Source of the DNA: Rummeliibacillus suwonensis
GTDB lineage: Bacteria; Bacillota; Bacilli; Bacillales_A; Planococcaceae
DNA: 64,000 nucleotides
NCBI RefSeq assembly: GCF_007896435.1
Contig: NZ_VCBL01000001.1
Location: 2,877,269 to 2,941,268 of the forward strand
Reading direction: 5' to 3'
Both the position numbers and the translations under genes were made by a program. This document shows positions 1 through 8,424 of this stretch, piece by piece (within the stretch, counting starts at the first letter, position 1; each line of letters starts with the position of its first letter). The notes beneath the pieces are model-generated. The model was given only the letters and a program-made list of their open reading frames with translations. It did no database searches and was not told where the DNA came from.

Positions 1-922
1 TATAATCATCTAATATCACTAATTGCCCATCTACTATATCAAGCGAATCTGGTCTAAAATATTTATCAGGAATATTAATCTTTTTTATAGTATTCAAAGT
101 TTTGGGGTCTATTACTACGATTTTTCCATCTTCCTTACTATCATCAATTCCTCCGCTTATTGGATAATATAAATAGTTATGATATAAAAGGAGGGAAGGA
201 TTGCTTGGTAAACCTGAATGATTATTTTGGTCTTCTGGAAGATCCAGTTTTTTAGTAGATAATACTTTTCCCGTTTTTAAATTACATCGATTAATATAAG
301 CCACAGCATCAGGATCTTCTGTGATGATAAATGCGGTATCTCCTTTAATATATACGGAATGTAAAAATCCATTAGGAATGACTAAAGTTTTCTTTTGATC
401 AGAATTTTTTCCTTTCCAGTAAACCAAAGTCTGTCCATTCTCTAAATCATCTGCCACATCATAAAGTACATAGTCTTTATTTGCATATAAGGAAAATGAA
501 TGACTGATATTTAAATCTGGAGCATTCATAGATTCAATTTTTCCTGAATGCAAGTCTATTTGATAGCGTCCTGCAGATCTATTACTGATTACATACGCTT
601 TTTCACCATCATTCACCATACCAATAGGTTCAAGCATATTTATTTTTTTACTTTGTGATACGAAATCACCATTTTCATCTACTACATATAAGGCGCCTGA
701 TTTTTCAGGCGAAAAATTCCCTACCTTAGAAAAGGCAATAAGATATTTACCCTTAGTATTTAACGTTTCTGATTCGGCAGGGAGATTTTCAACTAATTTT
801 TGTCCATTAGTATGACTTGGAGAATAAGCTAAATATAATATAAATCTTGGTAAAATAGCTGCACAAATCATAACGACAATAATGAATGAAAGGCTAATCA
901 ATAGCCATTTTCGTTTTCTCAT
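1..922 (-). CDS. Membrane-anchored propeller-like protein, 3' end outside the window
   Basis: An open frame runs from an ATG at 920-922 off the left edge; only about 307 residues are visible. GGAGG lies five bases before the ATG. The N-terminus is basic (MRKRKW) followed by one strongly hydrophobic segment of about 20 residues, so the protein is probably anchored in the membrane with the rest outside. The remainder has repeated blocks of the type 'G-x-L-Y-V-V-D-E-N-G' and 'I-V-V-I-D-P-K-T', which look like blades of a beta-propeller of the YncE/quinoprotein kind. That fold is inferred from the pattern only; no catalytic residues are recognisable. The family is not identified and the C-terminus is missing. 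Confidence 0.75.
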   Translation of the reverse strand, partial: MRKRKWLLISLSFIIVVMICAAILPRFILYLAYSPSHTNGQKLVENLPAESETLNTKGKYLIAFSKVGNFSPEKSGALYVVDENGDFVSQSKKINMLEPIGMVNDGEKAYVISNRSAGRYQIDLHSGKIESMNAPDLNISHSFSLYANKDYVLYDVADDLENGQTLVYWKGKNSDQKKTLVIPNGFLHSVYIKGDTAFIITEDPDAVAYINRCNLKTGKVLSTKKLDLPEDQNNHSGLPSNPSLLLYHNYLYYPISGGIDDSKEDGKIVVIDPKTLNTIKKINIPDKYFRPDSLDIVDGQLVILDDY

Positions 923-940
923 ATTTTCCTCCAATTGAAA

Positions 941-1030
941 AAATGCCAGTCACCGATGCCATTTAAGTCTTATGGATACGATTTCATTCAATATTGGATG
1001 TGGTAGCATCATTTCATCAGATTAGTGTTA
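941..1030. repeat. Dispersed repeat A, copy 1
   Basis: Starts with a GCCAGTCACC-type motif, then a block containing CGATTTCATTCAATATT and CATCATTTCATCA. The same order of motifs occurs at about 14222-14290, 21997-22130 and 23296-23385. It lies between genes and no ORF fits it. Its nature (mobile palindromic element or RNA) is unknown. Confidence 0.6.
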
Positions 1031-1103
1031 ATTTATATCTTAACTTGCTTGGTTACCTGACATTTTTAACATTTTGCCTTTTTGTTAACTATTTTTGCAT
1101 TCA

Positions 1104-1406
1104 TCATCGATCATTTATGGCTGCCATAATGTATGAAGCGTTGCCTGTAATAGCTGTGATTTCTGTACTAATTCCCTTTTCATGAGCCAACCATTTTGGA
1201 TAGTAAGGAAAGACTTTTATAAAGTTATCTTTGTAAATAGTACGCGGACTTTTTAATTTGCTAGATGGTTGTCTATTTGATTGGCGTACAGTTAAATGCT
1301 TACCATTAGAAACTAAGTTAAAATGGAGCCCCGTCTTTGTTTTAAGTTCTATTGGCTTTTCTGAACCACTTACAATCAAGCTTTCCCATACTTCTTCTGC
1401 ATCCAT
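1104..1406 (-). CDS. Small hypothetical protein fused to hsdR debris
   Basis: A 100-codon frame starting at MDAEEVW. The composition looks coding (basic, with WESL, PYYPKW and ASYIMAAI segments) but I do not recognise the family. The GGAG before the ATG is only two bases away, too close for good initiation, and the same frame stays open upstream for about 12 codons, so this may be the C-terminal part of a larger gene that lost its start. It follows directly on an hsdR fragment in another frame, which suggests a deletion junction. Either a degraded accessory gene or a genuine small protein; function unknown. Confidence 0.4.
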   Translation of the reverse strand: MDAEEVWESLIVSGSEKPIELKTKTGLHFNLVSNGKHLTVRQSNRQPSSKLKSPRTIYKDNFIKVFPYYPKWLAHEKGISTEITAITGNASYIMAAINDR

Positions 1407-1429
1407 CTCTCCTTCGCCCTTTCTGTTTA

Positions 1430-1738
1430 AGTATCTTGTTTCCTATTTTCTCTTCTCTTTGCACTTGCACTTTAGCAATGCCATTCTCCCCACAACCGGC
1501 AAGCATCTTCATAAAAATTCGCAAAATTCAACTGATTTTGAACTTGACGGAATTCTTGCTCTGTCAAAGAAACCTCATTGAGCACATCTTTATTATTTTC
1601 TAGCTTTTATTTGAAGTTCTCCCATGACTGCTCTTCTGTATGCAAATCCTCTCGATATGTCCATTGTGATTTTCCACTGATTAATTGCTTGATCAAATTA
1701 TCTTCCAAAACCGCTTCCGGTGTAACACTTCTATTCAT
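1430..1738 (-). pseudogene. hsdR': N-terminal fragment of a type I restriction subunit (hsdR')
   Basis: Starts at ATG 1736-1738 behind a GAGGTGAT ribosome site. The first 44 codons contain the typical HsdR opening (SVTPEAVLEDNLI, then TEEQ-x-WENFK). A stop falls at WENFK, but the same frame continues with LTEQEFRQVQNQLNFANFYE and GENGIAKVQVQRE, both typical of HsdR, so an in-frame nonsense mutation has occurred. Coding then breaks off into the unrelated frame at 1104-1406. It is divergent from the intact R-M island that starts at 1875 and differs in sequence from the complete hsdR at 5146-8355, so it is the leftover of a second R-M system. Family assignment is by pattern recognition. Confidence 0.7.
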
Positions 1739-1874
1739 TGATATCACCTCATCCAATTCAGCTGTTTGTGTTTTATGTAAAGTGTGAATCGATAAAATTT
1801 CCGTATATACATACATTGCTCATTACATTTAATATACCATTTTCAAAGTTGTCAAAAAAAGAGAATTTTTTTGT

Positions 1875-2375
1875 TTGGGAGCAGCGTAAAATGTCCGATA
1901 TGAAAGATGTCCGAGATAGTACGCACAATTCTCCTAAGTACCACAATGAAGGTCATCCGCTTGTAACTTCTAAGAATTTGACTAATCACGGACTTGATAT
2001 GACTGATGTTTCGCTGATTTCGGATGAAGATTTTGAAGCAATCAACCAACGTTCAAAAGTCGATATTGGTGACATAATTTTCGGGATGATTGGGATTATT
2101 GGGAATCCAGTAATCTTAGACCGTGATGATTTTGCCATTAAGAACGTAGCACTATTGAAAAATGGTGGTGAAGTCGATAATACTTTTTTGATTCAGCTTC
2201 CGAAATCGCCAGTATTTGACCGCTATATGCGAAAAGAAAATGCAGGGCGGAACTCAAAAACTCTTGGGGCTCAGTCAAATACGAAATTTCTAATTTTTGA
2301 CACCAACGATGGATGCGCAACTTAAAATTGGTGAGTTCTTTGGCTTGTTAGACCACCTCATCCCCTTCTTCAGCG
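1875..2375 (+). pseudogene. Degenerate hsdS target-recognition cassette A
   Basis: Encodes a type I specificity-subunit half domain beginning WEQRKMSDM and continuing through DIIFGMIGIIGNPVILD to RNSKTLGAQ. Near 2270 the frame shifts and a stop follows, after which the expected C-terminal block (LTPTMDAQLKIGEFF, LLDHLI) reads in the frame leading into the recombinase. The 5' edge is TTGGGAGCAGCG (1875-1886) and the 3' edge resembles CTCATCACCCTTCATCAGCG with two or three differences (2357-2375). These are the sites that bound every other TRD in the locus. It has no start codon of its own, so it is a stored, and now damaged, specificity cassette. Confidence 0.75.
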
Positions 2376-2410
2376 TGAGCCATAAATCTAACTCACAGGA
2401 GGATAAAATC

Positions 2411-3343
2411 ATGTTAGATGAAACAATCAAAACTGAACTCTTCCACGTTTATTACAAGCGTTGGATTACTGTCTACAAAGAAGGTGCAATCCGCAAAGTC
2501 ACAATGGCTAAGTATTTGATGACACACCAATGGCTCGTGAAACTTGTACCTAATCTTAAGCTCTGTGATTTGACTCGCATTTCTTATCAGCAATTGCTTA
2601 ACGACTACGCACAAGAACACGAACGTCAAACAACAATGGACTTTCATCACCAACTTAAAGGAGCAATCCTTGATGCAGTTGATGAAGGTTTCATTGATCG
2701 CGATCCTACTCGTAAGGCAATCATCAAAGGCAAAACACCACGTGAGAAAAAGCCAAAGTATCTCAACCAGTTTGAACTTCACACAATGCTAGCCAATCTC
2801 AACCTTTCTCAGGATATTAACTGGGACTGGTTTATTTTGCTTGTAGCAAAGACTGGAATGCGTTTCTCTGAAGCATTGGCACTCACACCTAAAGATTTTG
2901 ATTTTGCCCATCAAATGCTATCTATTAATAAAACTTGGGATTACAAAGCGAATGGTGGATTTTTACCAACAAAGAATCAATCCTCCGTTCGTAAAATCCA
3001 ACTTGACTGGCAAACTGTCATTCAGTTCTCTGAGTTGCTCAAAGGTCTTCCAGAAGATAAACCAATCTTTGTGTATACCAAAGGGAAAATTTACAACTCA
3101 ACAGTAAACGGGATTCTTGCCCGTGTCTGCAAAAAGTCTAAAGTGCCAACAATTACAATTCACGGCCTTCGTCATACTCACGCATCACTTTTGCTCTTTG
3201 CAGGTGTTTCAATCGCCAGTGTGGCTCGACGACTTGGACATGCTAGTATGACCACAACCCAGAAAACGTATCTCCACATCATCCAAGAACTTGAAAACAA
3301 AGATGTTGATTTGATTATGCGTTCACTTTCTGGATTAAGTTAA
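2411..3343 (+). CDS. Tyrosine recombinase of the R-M island
   Basis: 310 residues, starting at ATG 2411 behind CAGGAGG with eight-base spacing; a longer upstream reading is only the tail of the hsdS cassette. The catalytic set of the phage-integrase family is present: Arg in TGMRFSEAL (about residue 150), HGLRHTHAS with His-x-x-Arg (about 251), GHASMTTTQKTY with His and the nucleophilic Tyr (about 286). An N-terminal core-binding region precedes it. There is no att site or prophage nearby; it sits among inverted TRD cassettes, as do the CreX/PsrA-type recombinases that shuffle hsdS alleles in Gram-positive type I systems. I infer that it inverts or exchanges TRD cassettes at the shared TTGGGAACAGCG and ATCACCCTTCATCAGCG sites. 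Confidence 0.85.
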   Translation: MLDETIKTELFHVYYKRWITVYKEGAIRKVTMAKYLMTHQWLVKLVPNLKLCDLTRISYQQLLNDYAQEHERQTTMDFHHQLKGAILDAVDEGFIDRDPTRKAIIKGKTPREKKPKYLNQFELHTMLANLNLSQDINWDWFILLVAKTGMRFSEALALTPKDFDFAHQMLSINKTWDYKANGGFLPTKNQSSVRKIQLDWQTVIQFSELLKGLPEDKPIFVYTKGKIYNSTVNGILARVCKKSKVPTITIHGLRHTHASLLLFAGVSIASVARRLGHASMTTTQKTYLHIIQELENKDVDLIMRSLSGLS

Positions 3344-3362
3344 TCATCAAATCATCAGCGGC

Positions 3363-3876
3363 TCACGACTCACGCTGATGAAGGGTGATAAGAATGTCTA
3401 AACTTTTAAAAAAGCTTCCAATTTGTTTCTGTTCTTCATCACATGGTAAAGTAATCTCTTGATTTTTTACTAAATCAGAATTTAAGTTAACTTGACTACC
3501 AGGCTGTCCATATTTTTTCCAACTCGGGCGGAACATCTCCAACCACTGAAACATAAATTCACGTTCAAATTTCGGATTCATAAATATTAAAAATCCATCG
3601 TGTACACCCGTTTTAACATAGTTCACAACTGGTTTCCCAACGGTTGCAGCTATACTCAATAATAAATGTGATTCAGTCAGTACACGGGTTTTTTTTTGAC
3701 CAGCTTTTGATATATGTTGTTTTAAATAATGAATATGTCCGTCTTGTTCTGTTACATCTGAAATTCTTAACCATCCAACATCAGAACTATCATCAAACCA
3801 CTTCGGATCTTGAATAGGTCGAGGACTCGCACCTCGTACAATATTGGCAAGTTCCCCCAACTTACGCTGTTCCCAA
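3363..3876 (-). pseudogene. Silent hsdS TRD cassette B (inverted)
   Basis: An intact TRD reading on the minus strand, from WEQRKLGEL through ASPRPIQDPKWF, SHLLLSIAATVGKPV and PCDEEQKQIGSFFKSLD to LITLHQRE. The 5' site is TTGGGAACAGCG (complement of 3865-3876) and the 3' site matches ATCACCCTTCATCAGCG (complement of 3373-3389). The frame has no start codon of its own, so it is silent as placed. It is head to head with cassette C across about 62 bp. Its edges are nearly identical to those of the TRDs in the expressed hsdS at 9443, so it looks like a stored alternative specificity. Confidence 0.8.
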
Positions 3877-3887
3877 GTGTTTGCATT

Positions 3888-3902
3888 TCACAAATTTTGT
3901 GA
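3888..3902. other. 15-bp palindrome between head-to-head TRD cassettes
   Basis: TCACAAA, one base, TTTGTGA: a perfect 7-bp inverted repeat in the middle of the 62-bp spacer between cassettes B and C. It is a candidate binding site for the recombinase or an accessory factor, or a relic of an earlier inversion junction. Position and symmetry are seen; the role is inferred. Confidence 0.4.
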
Positions 3903-3938
3903 CGGCAGATTGAGTATCATTCGAGTTTCAGCTCTCGC

Positions 3939-4446
3939 TTGGGAACAGCGTAACTGGAAAGATACCGTTGATATTTCAACAAATATGGTTGACCCCAAAA
4001 CAGGTGAATACGATGATTTACCACACATCGGACCAGGTAACATTGAATCATTTAGTGGTCGCTTATTGAATAACGTCAACACAGTTGCTGAGGACAAACT
4101 CATCAGCGGAAAGTTCCACTTCAACACTGGTGATGTAATCTATGGAAAAATCAATCCACAGTTAGGAAAATACGTATTTGCTCCGTTCGAAGGGCTTGCT
4201 AGTGCTGACGCTTATGTCCTTAATGCAAAAAATGGATTGAATCAAAAGTATTTGTACACCATGCTTCAGACACGAGATTTCTTTAAATATTCGGTCTCAG
4301 TTTCGAGACGTACCGGTATGCCTAAAATTAACCGGGATGAACTTAATATGTACAACTTTGTTGCTCCATCGGAAGAGGAACAAGCTAAAATTGGTGACTT
4401 CTTTATGAAGATTGATGATCTCATCACCCTTCATCAGCGTGAGTGA
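3939..4446 (+). pseudogene. Silent hsdS TRD cassette C
   Basis: Plus-strand TRD without its own start: AWEQRNWKDTVDIS, then LPHIGPGNIESFSGRLL, GDVIYGKINPQLGKY, SRRTGMPKINRDELN and SEEEQAKIGDFFMKIDD to LITLHQRE, and a stop. The GPGNIE block is typical of a subset of type I TRDs. It is bounded by TTGGGAACAGCG (3939-3950) and CTCATCACCCTTCATCAGCG (4420-4439). Cassettes B and C thus form an inverted pair, and recombination across either pair of sites would simply exchange their positions. Sites in opposite orientation to those of hsdS exist only in cassette B. Confidence 0.8.
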
Positions 4447-4500
4447 AACTACTGAAAAATAGTTAAAGTGTAATTTCTTGAAATTACAAAATTTAAAATA

Positions 4501-4529
4501 TTGACTTTAGAAATTTTTGGTGATAGAAT
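4501..4529 (+). promoter_or_regulatory. Sigma-A type promoter for the R-M operon
   Basis: TTGACT, 17 bp, TAGAAT, in the 127-bp gap just upstream of the half-S gene at 4574. It is the only gap of that size before the run of five closely packed genes 4574-12198, so it probably drives the whole island. Confidence 0.6.
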
Positions 4530-4573
4530 AATTTCATGATTAAAAAGTAATTTTAGAAAGGCACAAAAAATAA

Positions 4574-5149
4574 ATGAGAAGAGTACAAGATGTAATCGAA
4601 CTCGTCAGCGGATCACCACAGTTCCGAATAAAAGAAGTTTTGGATGATACAGCACCTCTTTATACCTATTACGGGCAATCCGAAATCGAAGATGATTTAG
4701 TGGGATTAGATATAAATAGTGTTGAAAACAAGCAGGTGCGTACTTTAGATAAAATCAATACTGTTAATCAAGGTGATGTGCTGTTTAGTCTAATATCTGG
4801 AAAGGCAACGCTGGTCAGAAGTATTCATCAAGGTTATCTGTTCACGCAAAATTATGTGAAACTCATTCCTAATGATGATATTGAACCAAAATATCTAATT
4901 TACTTGTTAAATGAAGATATAGGTATTAAACGGCAACTTCAAATGAGTTTACAGGGTTCAATGGTGCTGAAGTACACCGTTAAGCAATTGAAAGAACTCG
5001 AATTACCTAAAATGCCTTCTATAGAAAAACAGAAATTGATTGGCGAACTCTATTTCAACCAACTTAGATTGCAAGCTTTACGAGAACGAGCGGCAACATT
5101 AGAAACTACTATAGTACTAGAAAAACTCAAGGAGGCTAAAAGCGAATGA
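4574..5149 (+). CDS. Half-size type I specificity subunit (single TRD)
   Basis: 191 residues, half of a normal HsdS. It contains one TRD (VIELVSGSPQFRI ... GDVLFSLISGKATLV ... LQGSMVLKYTVKQLKELELP) and one conserved helix region (SIEKQKLIGELYFNQLRLQALRERAATLE). AGAAAGGCAC lies before the ATG. The stop overlaps the hsdR start by four bases (ATGA), so the two are translationally coupled. It lacks the LITLHQR and WEQRK switching edges and is therefore not part of the shuffled set. Half-S proteins can act as homodimers; whether this one gives a second fixed specificity or supports the R subunit is unknown. Confidence 0.75.
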   Translation: MRRVQDVIELVSGSPQFRIKEVLDDTAPLYTYYGQSEIEDDLVGLDINSVENKQVRTLDKINTVNQGDVLFSLISGKATLVRSIHQGYLFTQNYVKLIPNDDIEPKYLIYLLNEDIGIKRQLQMSLQGSMVLKYTVKQLKELELPKMPSIEKQKLIGELYFNQLRLQALRERAATLETTIVLEKLKEAKSE

Positions 5150-8100
5150 ACGAGAACCAATTTGAAACAGAGTTGATTCAGTACATCACAAGTGGAACCA
5201 TTACCAAGCCAGAACACCTAGATGGTATTGGTGATTTCGAGGTAAAAGAAAAAACAATTGACTATGTGATAAAAACAAAGCTCTGGAAATACGAACCAGA
5301 AATTAAAACAACTGAACAGCTTTGGGATAACTTCAAGCAAATTCTTGAACAGCACAATCAAAACACATTAGAACACCCGCTTAGTTCTGTTGAATTTAAC
5401 CAAGTCAAGAAAATCATTTCTGACATTCAAACGCCTTATGAAGCCGGTCAATTCTTATATGGACTGAACGGCGTTTCTCAAATCGAGATTGATTTAGATG
5501 ACGGACGTCACGTTTTTCTTACTGTGTTCGACCAAAAACAAATTGGTGCTGGTGATACGGTCTATCAAGTAGTTAATCAAATTGAACGACCAGCGGTAAT
5601 CACTGGTAAACAAAACCGTCGTTTTGACACAACTTTGCTTATCAACGGTCTTCCAATCATTCAGATTGAAGAGAAACGTGATACTCACGATGTTAATGAA
5701 GCATTGAATCAAATGCACCAATACACCAACGAAAATCAGTACCGAGACATTTTCTCAACATTGCAAATCCTTGTTGCGATAACACCAAACAATGTCAAAT
5801 ACATGGCGAATACGACTCCAGATAAATTCAACAAGGACTTTGCCTTCAACTGGCAACGCAAGAGTGACAATGGTATTGTTCGTAATTGGAAAGAGTTCGC
5901 TGACTCAATGCTTTCAATTCCAATGGCGCATCAAATGGCGACAAACTATATGATTTTGGACGGCACAAAAAACAAGCAAACGCTTAAGGTGATGCGTCCA
6001 TACCAAGTCTATGCCACACAAAATGTCATCGAAGGATTAAAGCGAGCTGACTTTGAACTCGGCACTAATAAAATTGGTTATATTTGGCACACAACAGGTT
6101 CTGGTAAGACAATCACAAGTTTTAAGACAGCTTGGCTTGCTAGTCGTATGCCAAATATTGACAAAGTTGTCTTCGTTGTCGACCGTATTGCCTTAACGAA
6201 GCAAACGAACGAAAACTACAAAGCTTATGATCCGGATGCCACAGACGATATGGATGGTAGCGTTCAAAACACGAACAACACTACGGATTTGAGCCGTAAA
6301 CTAAAATCGAAAGACAACAGCATCATTGTAACATCTGTTCAAAAACTCGATACGCTGGTTAAACGTAAATCATTCAAAGCACCAGATAAGAATATTGTCT
6401 TTATCGTTGATGAAGCGCACCGTTCAACTGGGGGTGACTCATTCAAGAATATTCAAAAAGCATTCAAACGTGCTGCTTGGGTGGGCTACACGGGTACACC
6501 TATGTTTGATGAAACAACATCTGGACTGCGTACTGAAGATATCTTTGGACCTCTGCTACACGCTTATACGATTCGTGAAGCGATTGCTGACCGTAACGTT
6601 TTAGGTTTCAAAGTTGACTTTGAGACAACAATTAACGAACAAGAAATGAAGGAGAAATACCTTCCTGCTTTCTATCGTGAACGTTATCCAAAATGGACTG
6701 AGGAGAAGATTCAAGAGAAAATTGCTAATCTGTCTCAGGATGATATGGATGATGCTGTTGAACCAAGTTTCTATGATGAGAACCCAGACCATGTTCGAGA
6801 AGTAGTTAAAGACATTTTTGATAATTGGCGCAATCGTTCAAATGAAGGTAAGTACAATGCTTTGTTTACAACTCACGTTGGTGGTGGAAAAGCAAGTACC
6901 CCAATGGCAATGATGTACTTCAATGAGTTTCAACGTATGAATGCAATCATCAAATCTGAAGGAAAACAAACCCTAAAAGTAGCGGTTACTTTCAGTCAAA
7001 ATTCATCAAATAATGATAGTATGCTTGCGACTAACAGTGGACTTCATACTGCTATTGATGCTTACAACGCTGAGTTCGGCACGAAGTTTGGTATGGATGA
7101 TGTTTCTGGCTATACGCAAGATGTCACTTCACGCTTGAATAAATCAGCAAGCGATGGTAATTTCCTAGATTTAGTTATTGTCGTCGACCAGCTACTAACA
7201 GGTTTCGATGCACCAGAATTAAATACACTCTACGTTGATCGTACTTTGAAAGGTGCGGGGCTAATCCAAGCGTACTCACGTACAAACCGTATTGCTGATA
7301 TGCAAGAGAAGCCATGGGGACGTATTGTCAATTATCGTTGGCCAGCTCAAAACGAGAAGTTGATGAATCAAGCATTGGCGATTTATGCCAACAAGAATTC
7401 AGCAAACTTGTCAGATGAAGAACGTAGCAATCAAAACGTGCAAGATGGTATTACAGCACCTATGTTTGAAGATGTGTTCGCAAAGGTTAAAGAAACGGTT
7501 ACCAAGCTGTCTAGTTTGACGAATGACTTCATGCAACTGCCACCGTCCGAAAAACAAAAGAATTTCATGCTCGACTTGCTTCGTGACTATAATACCGGCA
7601 TGGCCAAGTTGAAACAATATGATCATGACCCTGAAAGTGCTAAAGGCGAAGGATTCGACTATGATAATCCAGATGATTTAATTAACGCTTTAGGGATGAC
7701 TTCAGAACAAGAAGTGATGTTGACAACTGTTTTGACTAACGAGTTGAAAACACATATTTCTAAAGAGAAAAAGATTCCGCTTTATCAGATTGAGCTTCGC
7801 ATGACTCACGTTAAAGACGTCAAAATTGACTATGATTACCTAACCGAACTGGTTGAACAATTGTTGAATGAAGTTCATGAAGGTAAAACGGAAGAAGCAA
7901 AAGAAACGCAAGAGAAAATCAATCAATTTGCGAATGGTTTGGATGACCGTAACTATGCGACGAAGATTATCAATGCGGCAGTTGCAATCATCAAGGGACA
8001 CTTCCCACCAGCCGGTTCAGATTTTACTTATCCAGCCAAGTTAAAAGATAGTGAGACGATTATCCAAGCTGCAAACAACGTCAGCCTAGATAGAACCTTT

Positions 8101-8355
8101 CTTGATTTCCGTGTGAAGTGGGGAATTACTGATATTATCACAAGCGCACAAATGCGTGAGTTGTTCAGTCGCCATCGCTATGGCATGCAAGATTTAGATG
8201 ACACTGGACAAATCCGTGACATCATTGCAAAGGCAAGTACTGATTATAAGACATTAGCGCATGATGAAGCCGTTCAAAAACTTTCGAAGATTAAATATCG
8301 TAATGGATTACGTGAAGCAATCTACGAATTAGCCGATGAATTGGCAGAAAACTAA
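5146..8355 (+). CDS. hsdR: Type I restriction enzyme R subunit (HsdR)
   Basis: 1,069 residues, normal for HsdR. The N-terminal nuclease has Asp161 (FDTTLLINGLP) and the E-E-K at 175-177 (IIQIEEKRD), matching the PD-(D/E)XK core. The SF2 translocase follows: Walker A HTTGSGKT near residue 315, DEAHRS near 422, GYTGTP as motif III, then DQLLTGFDAPELNTLYVDR and GLIQAYSRTNR as motifs V and VI. The C-terminal helical region that binds the methylase core is present. Cuts unmodified DNA after ATP-driven translocation. Coupled to the half-S gene upstream, with the rhuM-like gene 69 bp downstream. All key residues appear intact. Confidence 0.95.
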   Translation: MNENQFETELIQYITSGTITKPEHLDGIGDFEVKEKTIDYVIKTKLWKYEPEIKTTEQLWDNFKQILEQHNQNTLEHPLSSVEFNQVKKIISDIQTPYEAGQFLYGLNGVSQIEIDLDDGRHVFLTVFDQKQIGAGDTVYQVVNQIERPAVITGKQNRRFDTTLLINGLPIIQIEEKRDTHDVNEALNQMHQYTNENQYRDIFSTLQILVAITPNNVKYMANTTPDKFNKDFAFNWQRKSDNGIVRNWKEFADSMLSIPMAHQMATNYMILDGTKNKQTLKVMRPYQVYATQNVIEGLKRADFELGTNKIGYIWHTTGSGKTITSFKTAWLASRMPNIDKVVFVVDRIALTKQTNENYKAYDPDATDDMDGSVQNTNNTTDLSRKLKSKDNSIIVTSVQKLDTLVKRKSFKAPDKNIVFIVDEAHRSTGGDSFKNIQKAFKRAAWVGYTGTPMFDETTSGLRTEDIFGPLLHAYTIREAIADRNVLGFKVDFETTINEQEMKEKYLPAFYRERYPKWTEEKIQEKIANLSQDDMDDAVEPSFYDENPDHVREVVKDIFDNWRNRSNEGKYNALFTTHVGGGKASTPMAMMYFNEFQRMNAIIKSEGKQTLKVAVTFSQNSSNNDSMLATNSGLHTAIDAYNAEFGTKFGMDDVSGYTQDVTSRLNKSASDGNFLDLVIVVDQLLTGFDAPELNTLYVDRTLKGAGLIQAYSRTNRIADMQEKPWGRIVNYRWPAQNEKLMNQALAIYANKNSANLSDEERSNQNVQDGITAPMFEDVFAKVKETVTKLSSLTNDFMQLPPSEKQKNFMLDLLRDYNTGMAKLKQYDHDPESAKGEGFDYDNPDDLINALGMTSEQEVMLTTVLTNELKTHISKEKKIPLYQIELRMTHVKDVKIDYDYLTELVEQLLNEVHEGKTEEAKETQEKINQFANGLDDRNYATKIINAAVAIIKGHFPPAGSDFTYPAKLKDSETIIQAANNVSLDRTFLDFRVKWGITDIITSAQMRELFSRHRYGMQDLDDTGQIRDIIAKASTDYKTLAHDEAVQKLSKIKYRNGLREAIYELADELAEN

Positions 8356-8424
8356 TTAAAGAATGGTTATCAACTATTTGTTGCGAACCACTCAAATAAA
8401 TCTAATAATAAAGTGGAGGAAGAC

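Noticed and set aside
2297-2410. Longer recombinase with 38 extra N-terminal residues
   Set aside because: The extra part is the end of the hsdS cassette; the CAGGAGG ribosome site fixes ATG 2411.
2411-3343. Prophage or integrative-element integrase
   Set aside because: No phage or conjugation genes, no att-like repeats or tRNA; the surroundings are hsdS cassettes.
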